Part shown: positions 6,741-11,434 of the stretch, piece after piece
How the letters are laid out: every line of letters begins with the position of its first letter
Numbering within the stretch: position 1 is the first letter of the stretch
Assembly (NCBI GenBank): GCA_045543655.1
Contig: JAZPXN010000024.1
Coordinates: 1 to 11,434, forward strand
Origin: RGIG995 sp045543655
GTDB taxonomy: Bacteria; Bacillota; Clostridia; Oscillospirales; UBA644
DNA: 11,434 bases
Reading direction: 5' to 3'
Translations under genes and position numbers: made by a program
The notes under the pieces: generated by a model
What the model saw: the letters and a program-made list of their open reading frames with translations, nothing else
The model's database searches: none
What the model was told of the DNA's origin: nothing

Positions 6741-7238
6741 ATGCTTTGCGAAAATTGCAAAAAGAACACCGCCACCACTTATTTCAAGCAGACCGTCAAC
6801 GGAAAAACCCGTGAAGTGTTTCTCTGCTCCGAATGTGCCGCCAAGCTGGGCTTGGGGGATTCTATGCTGAGCTTTGGGAATTTCGGTCTCGGCTTCAGCG
6901 CCATGTCCGATCTGCTCTCCGTGCCCGCTCCCTCCTCCCGGTGTCCCACCTGCGGCGCTTCTCTGCGGGAGATTTCCGATACGGGGATGATGGGCTGTGC
7001 CGATTGCTACGACACCTTCCGGGATTATCTTCGCAAGCTGCTTCCCCGCATTGCCGGGAATAAAGTTCACGTAGGCAAGGCCCCCCGCGCTTCCGAAGGG
7101 GAGAGGCCCGACGATCTGAAGACTCTGAAAGCAAAGCTTGCCGAAGCGGTCAAGGCTGAAAATTTCGAAGAAGCCACCGTTCTTCGGGATAAGATCCGGG
7201 CTCTGGAAGCGGAACAAAAGCCCGGCGATCAGCAGTAA
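6741..7238 (+). CDS. mcsA: McsA, zinc-binding activator of the McsB arginine kinase
   Basis: This 165-residue protein is McsA, the adaptor that activates the protein-arginine kinase McsB and modulates CtsR. It has four CxxC pairs, two per zinc site: C3/C6 with C29/C32, and C68/C71 with C86/C89. The C-terminal UVR motif (about 127-157; LAEAVKAENFEEATVLRDKI) resembles the UVR motif inside ClpC and UvrB/C and mediates protein contacts. The start at 6741 has AAGGAG upstream and the first CxxC begins at residue 3. The gene lies 27 bases after ctsR and 13 before mcsB. Its stop codon overlaps the mcsB ribosome site, which fits translational coupling. Confidence 0.95.
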   Translation: MLCENCKKNTATTYFKQTVNGKTREVFLCSECAAKLGLGDSMLSFGNFGLGFSAMSDLLSVPAPSSRCPTCGASLREISDTGMMGCADCYDTFRDYLRKLLPRIAGNKVHVGKAPRASEGERPDDLKTLKAKLAEAVKAENFEEATVLRDKIRALEAEQKPGDQQ

Positions 7239-7251
7239 AGGAGGAATTGAT

Positions 7252-8253
7252 ATGAGCGAAAAGAAGGAAAAGCGGATCGATCCCGATATGGTGATCTCCT
7301 CCCGCATCCGGCTGGCCCGGAATCTGAAAAAATATCCCTTCCCCTCCCGTTTGACCGCAGGCGCCGCCGCTGAATTGAAGGAAGAGCTGAAGACCGTTAT
7401 CAAGGAATATCCCGGGGAAAGCTTCGATTATCTTGATATGAAAAACGTGTCCTCCGTGCAGGCCGGGGCTATGATGGAGGAGCATCTGATCTCCCCGGAA
7501 TTTGCCAAGGGCGACGCCCGCTCGGCGTTGCTTCTCGGCCGGGATAAGCGGCTGTCGGTGATGGTCAACGAGGAAGATCACCTCCGTATTCAAGCCATGG
7601 GCGCCGGGGATTGTCTGAAGGAGCTGTACGAAAGCGTCGACGACTTCGACAACTATCTCGACGGGAAGGTGGAATACGCCTTTTCCGAAAAATACGGCTA
7701 TCTCACCTCCTGCCCCACCAATCTCGGCACCGGGATCCGGGCTTCGGTCATGCTTCACCTGCCCGCTCTCACCCGCCGGGGGCTGATGGAACGGGTGATC
7801 CATTCGGTTTCCCAGGTAGGCATCACCGTCCGGGGGCTTTACGGCGAAGGAACGCAGGCCGGCGCCTGCCTCTATCAGGTCTCCAACTCCGTTTCTCTCG
7901 GGATGAGCGAAGCGGAGACCGTGGCTCTGCTCGGCCGTATCGTTGCCCAGATCTGCGATTCCGAGCGCACCGCCCGGGAGCACCTATACGCCGATCTTCG
8001 GGCGCAGGACGAACTGTTCCGGGCTTACGGAATTCTGAAGGAATGTCGGATGCTCACGTCTGCGGAGTTCCGTTCTCTCTATTCCAAGGTCCGTCTTGCA
8101 ACGGAGCTGAAGCTGTTGGCGTTGGATCTCGTTGCGTTGGACCGACTCTTTATCGAATGTCAGCCCTATAACCTGATGCTCACCGGAGAGGTTGATTCCG
8201 ATTCCGAGCGGGATCGCCGCCGGGCGGAGCTGGTTCGGGAACGGCTGAAATAA
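7252..8253 (+). CDS. mcsB: McsB, protein-arginine kinase
   Basis: This 333-residue enzyme phosphorylates Arg side chains with ATP. Phospho-Arg marks damaged proteins for ClpC-ClpP and inactivates CtsR. It has a phosphagen-kinase fold. Visible motifs are SSRIRLARN (16-24, nucleotide-binding arginines), NEEDH (106-110), CPTNLGTG (154-161), RGLYGEG (194-200) and the C-terminal RDRRRA (320-325), matching the RDxxRA phospho-Arg-binding motif of McsB. It lacks about 12 N-terminal residues and a C-terminal tail present in B. subtilis McsB (363 residues), but every core motif is intact. The ATG at 7252 follows AAAGGAGG, which overlaps the mcsA stop; a longer upstream reading would overlap mcsA and is not needed. 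Confidence 0.96.
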   Translation: MSEKKEKRIDPDMVISSRIRLARNLKKYPFPSRLTAGAAAELKEELKTVIKEYPGESFDYLDMKNVSSVQAGAMMEEHLISPEFAKGDARSALLLGRDKRLSVMVNEEDHLRIQAMGAGDCLKELYESVDDFDNYLDGKVEYAFSEKYGYLTSCPTNLGTGIRASVMLHLPALTRRGLMERVIHSVSQVGITVRGLYGEGTQAGACLYQVSNSVSLGMSEAETVALLGRIVAQICDSERTAREHLYADLRAQDELFRAYGILKECRMLTSAEFRSLYSKVRLATELKLLALDLVALDRLFIECQPYNLMLTGEVDSDSERDRRRAELVRERLK

Positions 8254-8283
8254 CCCTTTGATCTTTGAACGAGGTGAAAGAAA

Positions 8284-10731
8284 TTGTTCAATAATTTTTC
8301 TCAAAAAGCTACGATGGCTCTGAATTATGCCCTGCAGGCCGCCCGGGAGCTGGGGCACGCCTATATCGGCACGGAGCATCTTTTGGTTGGGCTGACCCAG
8401 ACCGAAGAAAGCGTTGCCCGGAAGGCTTTGTCCGACGCCGGCATTACCGTGGAAGGGCTGATCAGCCGCATTGCCGAGGCCATCGGCACCGGCACCCCCT
8501 CTAACGTCACCGGCCAGGATATGACTCCCCGGATGAAGAAAATTCTGGAGCAGTCCTATGCGGAGGCCCGTCAGCTGGGGCATAATATCATCGGTACGGA
8601 GCATTTGCTTCTGGCCCTTCTTCGGGAAGGGGACTGCAAGGCCGTGGAGCTTCTGTCCGAAGAAGGCGCCGATCCCGGCCAGATCGCCTCCGGGATTCTG
8701 GAGCTGTTGGGCATCGCGCCTTCCAATTCCCGTAAGCAGGGGGGCGATCCCAAGAAAACCGGTGGCAAGACCCCCGGATTGGATCAGTTTGGCGTGGATC
8801 TGACCGCCCAGGCAAAGGAACGGAAGGTGGATCCCGTCATCGGGCGCAGTACCGAGATTGCCCGGGTGATTCAGGTTCTGTCCCGCCGCACCAAGAATAA
8901 TCCCTGCCTCATCGGCGAGCCCGGCGTGGGAAAGACCGCCATTGCCGAAGGGCTTGCCCAGCATATCGTGGAGGGTGCCGTTCCCGAAATGCTGAAGGAT
9001 AAGCGGGTCGTTACCTTGGATATCGCCTCCATGCTTGCCGGCTCCAAATACCGGGGCGATTTTGAAGAACGGCTGAAAAACGTCATCGACGAGGTGAAAA
9101 AGGCCGGAAACGTGATCCTTTTCATCGACGAGCTCCACGTTCTCGTCGGTGCCGGCTCGGCGGAAGGCGCTATGGACGCCGCCAATATTCTCAAGCCTTC
9201 TCTTGCCCGGGGTGAGATTCAGGTCATCGGGGCCACCACCCTCAACGAATATCATAAAAATATCGAAAAGGACGCGGCGTTGGAGCGGCGATTCCAGCCC
9301 ATTATCGTGGCAGAGCCCACGGTGGAGGACGCCATCGAGATTCTGAAGGGACTTCGGGATAAGTACGAGGCCCATCACAAGGTACGCATCACCGACGAGG
9401 CCATCGAGGCCGCCGTTAAGTTGAGTAAGCGGTATATTCAGGATCGGTTTCTTCCCGATAAGGCCATCGATCTGATGGACGAGGCCGCTTCCCGCCTACG
9501 AATTTCCAATCTGACCTCTCCTCCGGATCTGAAGGAAAAAGAGGAGGTTATCGCCCGCCTTGCCGCCGAAAAGGAAGACGCGGTGCAGAACCAGAATTTC
9601 GAGGAAGCCGCCCGGCTCCGGGATGAAGAAAAAGCCCGGAAGTCCGAGTTGGAGGAGCTTCGCAAGAAGTGGAGTGAGCAGGCCGCCGGACGGGAGTTGA
9701 CCGTGGGCGCCGAGGAGATCCAGGAAGTGATCTCCCAATCCACCGGCATTCCCGTGCGCAAGCTGATCTCCGAAGAAGGACAGCGTCTGCTGAATATGGA
9801 ATCCATCCTCCATCAGAGGGTGGTGGGCCAGGAGGAGGCCGTGGTTGCCGTCTCCCGCGCCATCCGCCGGGGTCGGGTGGGGCTGAAGGATCCCAAGCGT
9901 CCCATCGGCTCGTTTCTCTTCCTTGGGCCTACCGGGGTAGGGAAGACCGAGCTTTCCAAGGCGCTGGCCGAGGTAATGTTCGGTGATGAAACGGCTATGA
10001 TCCGCATTGATATGTCCGAATATATGGAGAAGCACACCGTTTCCCGCCTCATCGGGTCGCCTCCGGGCTACGTAGGCTACGACGAAGGGGGACAGTTGAC
10101 CGAAAAGGTACGCCGCAAGCCCTATGCGGTGGTTCTCTTCGACGAGATTGAAAAGGCGCATCCCGACGTCTTCAACGTCATGCTTCAGGTTCTGGACGAC
10201 GGTCAATTGACCGACGGCCAGGGGCGCACGGTGGATTTCAAAAATACCGTCATCATTATGACCAGTAACGTGGGGGCCAAGAACATTGCCGAGAAGAAAA
10301 AGCAATTGGGCTTTGCACCCGCCGAAGGGGAATTTTCCCGCACCCAGGAAGAGATTCGGGAAAATGTCATGGGCGAGCTGAAGCATACCTTCCGTCCGGA
10401 ATTTCTGAACCGAATCGACGATATCATCGTCTTTTCTCAGCTGCAGAAGACGGATATCCGGCAGATTGCCCTGCGCTTGACCGAGCAGGTCACTAAGCGG
10501 CTTGCCGAAATGGGAATTACCCTTACGCTTTCCGATTCCGCCCTCGATCTTCTGGCTGACAAGGGATTTGACGCCGCCTTCGGTGCCCGTCCCCTCCGCC
10601 GCGCGATCCAGTCTATGGTGGAAGACTCGCTCGCCGAGAAGATGCTGGCCGGGGAATTCGTCAAGGGGGATACCGTTACCGTCACCGCCGCCGACGGAAA
10701 ACTGGAATTCTCCAAAAACTCCGCCACCTGA
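8284..10731 (+). CDS. clpC: ClpC, AAA+ unfoldase of the Clp protease
   Basis: This 815-residue ATPase unfolds substrates, notably phospho-Arg proteins, and feeds them to ClpP. Order: two Clp-N repeats (about 1-145, each with an IGTEHLL signature); AAA-1 with Walker A GEPGVGKT (211-218), pore loop YRG (256-258), Walker B ILFIDE (278-283) and arginines R335/R336; a middle domain with a UVR motif (about 429-455); AAA-2 with Walker A GPTGVGKT (548-555), pore loop GYVG (595-598), Walker B VVLFDE (616-621), and the LGF tripeptide (675-677) at the ClpP-docking loop. Length matches ClpC (B. subtilis 810). The start is TTG at 8284: GAGGTGA lies 7 bases upstream (8271-8277), MFNNFSQKA aligns with family N-termini, and the next ATG would remove the first helix. 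It is the last gene of the operon, 30 bases after mcsB. Confidence 0.97.
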   Translation: MFNNFSQKATMALNYALQAARELGHAYIGTEHLLVGLTQTEESVARKALSDAGITVEGLISRIAEAIGTGTPSNVTGQDMTPRMKKILEQSYAEARQLGHNIIGTEHLLLALLREGDCKAVELLSEEGADPGQIASGILELLGIAPSNSRKQGGDPKKTGGKTPGLDQFGVDLTAQAKERKVDPVIGRSTEIARVIQVLSRRTKNNPCLIGEPGVGKTAIAEGLAQHIVEGAVPEMLKDKRVVTLDIASMLAGSKYRGDFEERLKNVIDEVKKAGNVILFIDELHVLVGAGSAEGAMDAANILKPSLARGEIQVIGATTLNEYHKNIEKDAALERRFQPIIVAEPTVEDAIEILKGLRDKYEAHHKVRITDEAIEAAVKLSKRYIQDRFLPDKAIDLMDEAASRLRISNLTSPPDLKEKEEVIARLAAEKEDAVQNQNFEEAARLRDEEKARKSELEELRKKWSEQAAGRELTVGAEEIQEVISQSTGIPVRKLISEEGQRLLNMESILHQRVVGQEEAVVAVSRAIRRGRVGLKDPKRPIGSFLFLGPTGVGKTELSKALAEVMFGDETAMIRIDMSEYMEKHTVSRLIGSPPGYVGYDEGGQLTEKVRRKPYAVVLFDEIEKAHPDVFNVMLQVLDDGQLTDGQGRTVDFKNTVIIMTSNVGAKNIAEKKKQLGFAPAEGEFSRTQEEIRENVMGELKHTFRPEFLNRIDDIIVFSQLQKTDIRQIALRLTEQVTKRLAEMGITLTLSDSALDLLADKGFDAAFGARPLRRAIQSMVEDSLAEKMLAGEFVKGDTVTVTAADGKLEFSKNSAT

Positions 10732-10748
10732 TCCGCATCCAAAAAAAC

Positions 10749-10789
10749 AAGTCCCGGACTACGCTAAGTCCGGGACTTCCCGATTTTTT
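10749..10789. terminator. Terminator 1 behind clpC, bidirectional
   Basis: A perfect 12-bp stem, AAGTCCCGGACT (10749-10760) with AGTCCGGGACTT (10767-10778), has a 6-base loop. On the plus strand a T6 run follows after 5 bases (10784-10789). On the minus strand T7 follows after a single G (10747-10741), so the minus-strand form looks at least as strong. The stem begins 17 bases after the clpC stop. Confidence 0.9.
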
Positions 10790-10790
10790 C

Positions 10791-10841
10791 CAAAAAAATG
10801 CCCTTCCGTTTGGCCTTTGCTTTCGACGGAAGGGTTTATTT
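10791..10841. terminator. Hairpin 2 behind clpC, best as a minus-strand terminator
   Basis: A 9-bp stem, CCCTTCCGT (10801-10809) with ACGGAAGGG (10826-10834), has a 16-base loop. The plus strand continues TTTATTTATT. The minus strand continues CATTTTTTT, which is the better terminator tract. No minus-strand gene reads into it in the present arrangement. Confidence 0.7.
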
Positions 10842-10843
10842 AT

Positions 10844-10890
10844 TCAAAAAAAAATTTCGCAGAGGTATGAACTCTGCGACTTTTATTTTA
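10844..10890. terminator. Hairpin 3, overlapping the left inverted repeat
   Basis: A perfect 8-bp stem, TCGCAGAG (10857-10864) with CTCTGCGA (10872-10879), has a 7-base loop. It is followed on plus by CTTTTATTTTA and on minus by a T9 run (10854-10846 region). Its left arm and loop belong to the 19-bp inverted repeat whose other copy is at 11144-11162. Confidence 0.7.
10853..10871 (+). repeat. Left arm of 19-bp perfect inverted repeat
   Basis: AATTTCGCAGAGGTATGAA is the exact reverse complement of 11144-11162. The identity stops sharply at both ends. The two arms enclose 272 bases holding a promoter. No other copy was seen in the window. Confidence 0.95.
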
Positions 10891-10931
10891 CCATATTTCG
10901 CATCAAAATGCAACAATTTTTCTCTTTGAAA

Positions 10932-10940
10932 TGATATAAT
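10932..10940 (+). promoter_or_regulatory. Extended -10 promoter facing the SipW-type gene
   Basis: TGATATAAT is a perfect extended -10 element (TG-n-TATAAT) in AT-rich DNA. No good -35 box is seen at 16-18 bases. Transcription would start near 10947 and give a leader of about 247 bases. A second TATAAT at 10973-10978, with TTGAAT 15 bases upstream, is a weaker alternative. Confidence 0.6.
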
Positions 10941-11143
10941 TTACAAAAAATTTGAATTCTGCGCTACCAATTTATAATTATAAGGCGTTATTTTACCGAT
11001 TGCTTCTTTTTTCGCCGTCGCCGTTGCCGTCGGAATTTGCCGGAATTCTCCGCCCCTTCCGGCAGTCCACGCCGTGTCAACGCCGTCAAAATCCGCCGTC
11101 GGTGGGGGAATGGGGCGTTGGGGTTGCAGCGTTTTTCACGGAT

Positions 11144-11162
11144 TTCATACCTCTGCGAAATT
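11144..11162 (-). repeat. Right arm of 19-bp perfect inverted repeat
   Basis: TTCATACCTCTGCGAAATT is the exact reverse complement of 10853-10871. It ends 17 bases before the AGGAGG ribosome site of the SipW-type gene. Confidence 0.95.
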
Positions 11163-11179
11163 ATTCTATTCATTTCAAT

Positions 11180-11185
11180 AGGAGG
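11180..11185 (+). promoter_or_regulatory. Strong ribosome binding site of the SipW-type gene
   Basis: A full AGGAGG lies 8 bases before the ATG at 11194. It fixes the start of the truncated gene and fits efficient translation. Confidence 0.9.
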
Positions 11186-11193
11186 AAAAGTAA

Positions 11194-11434
11194 ATGCAAA
11201 AACACACAAAAAAAGCATTGGTACTCAGCGTTCTTTCTTTGATGCTCTGCGTATCTATGCTGATCGGCACCACCTTTGCGTGGTTCACCGATTCCGTAAC
11301 CACCGGTGTCAACACCATCCAGTCCGGTACCCTGGACATCGTTCTTGAGTACAAGGATGCTAATGGCAAGTGGCAGGATGCCGCAGGTCTCAAGTTGGAC
11401 TTCGTGAAGGCTCAAGGCGCCGAAAACGAGGACA
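11194..11434 (+). CDS. SipW-dependent-type signal peptide protein, TasA/camelysin-like (3' end cut by window)
   Basis: Only the first 80 residues are visible. Residues 1-30 form a signal peptide: basic QKHTKK, a hydrophobic core ALVLSVLSLMLCVSMLIG, then TTFAWFTDSVTTGVNTI and SGTLDIVL. This is the signature of SipW-dependent-type exoproteins (TasA/camelysin relatives), which the signal peptidase SipW cleaves near the TFA/WF junction and which form extracellular fibres in Bacillus. The mature part begins a beta-rich domain. The codon choice (ACC, GGT, GTT) is like that of the beta-helix gene at 2-2254, whose visible N-terminal part looks like the end of the same kind of domain, so the two may be paralogues. 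The start is fixed by AGGAGG. The promoter lies inside a possible invertible segment. SipW itself is not in the window. Confidence 0.88.
   Translation, partial: MQKHTKKALVLSVLSLMLCVSMLIGTTFAWFTDSVTTGVNTIQSGTLDIVLEYKDANGKWQDAAGLKLDFVKAQGAENED

Larger units (their letters stand above)
10732..11193. other. Intergenic region clpC / SipW-type gene, candidate invertible promoter
   Basis: These 462 bases hold three hairpins (10749-10879), a 19-bp inverted repeat pair (10853-10871 and 11144-11162), an extended -10 promoter (10932-10940) and a leader. Composition changes at about 11010 from AT-rich to GC-rich, with GCCGT occurring six times between 11014 and 11100. No convincing small gene is present: the frames here lack ribosome sites and run into flanking genes out of frame. 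Confidence 0.8.

Noticed and set aside
7984..9378. Long minus-strand frame opposite mcsB and clpC (464 codons), and similar ones at 6156-7403 and 9496-10386
   Set aside because: They are antisense shadows of well-supported genes, with Gly/Pro/His/Gln-rich nonsense composition and no ribosome sites.
10853..11162. A MITE or IS remnant bounded by the 19-bp inverted repeats
   Set aside because: No target-site duplication is visible (A-run on the left, ATTCTATT on the right), and there are no further copies in the window. The position between terminators and a ribosome site, with a promoter inside, fits an invertible segment better. A genome-wide search for the 19-mer would test this.
10952..11242. 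Small frames in the leader before the SipW-type gene (10952-11242, 11037-11348)
   Set aside because: They have no ribosome site, overlap the SipW-type gene out of frame, and show no recognisable sequence.

Overview
The window reads as chromosomal DNA of a Gram-positive anaerobe of the Clostridia (Firmicutes). Evidence is the ctsR-mcsA-mcsB-clpC heat-shock operon with CtsR operators, the CGAAC-type (Bacillus/Clostridium) LexA box, strong AGGAGG ribosome sites, intrinsic terminators, and exoproteins with SipW-dependent-type signal peptides. Such exoproteins are common in gut Clostridia. The genus cannot be fixed from the sequence alone.

Layout. (1) 2-2254 (+): the C-terminal 750 residues of a large secreted beta-helix protein, closed by a bidirectional terminator. 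(2) 2348-3364 (-): a ketopantoate reductase-family gene (panE-like) with a consensus promoter. (3) 3481-3740 (-): a tRNA-Gly(CCC), tRNA-Arg(TCT), tRNA-His(GTG) operon with its own promoter and terminator. (4) 3839-5917 (-): a two-gene operon, a radical SAM putative DNA-repair protein (TIGR03916 type) followed by its usual partner (TIGR03915/DUF4130 type). Its promoter carries LexA-like boxes. (5) 6136-10731 (+): the class III heat-shock operon ctsR-mcsA-mcsB-clpC, with CtsR boxes on both sides of the promoter. (6) 10732-11193: a 462-bp intergenic region with three hairpin terminators, a perfect 19-bp inverted repeat enclosing a promoter, and a GC-rich leader. (7) 11194-11434 (+): the start of a SipW-type secreted protein, cut by the window edge.

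The Clp genes form a protein quality-control unit. CtsR represses the operon, the McsA/McsB arginine kinase marks proteins (and CtsR) for degradation, and ClpC unfolds them for ClpP. The minus-strand pair is a separate DNA-repair unit that is probably SOS-controlled.

The strongest candidate for something undescribed is at 10853-11162. The sequence AATTTCGCAGAGGTATGAA and its exact reverse complement flank a 272-bp segment that holds an extended -10 promoter pointing at the surface-protein gene. This is the architecture of an invertible (phase-variable) promoter. The hairpins behind clpC have their best T-runs on the minus strand although no minus-strand gene lies there, as expected if the promoter sometimes faces clpC. 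No recombinase gene is in the window, so inversion is inferred, not shown.
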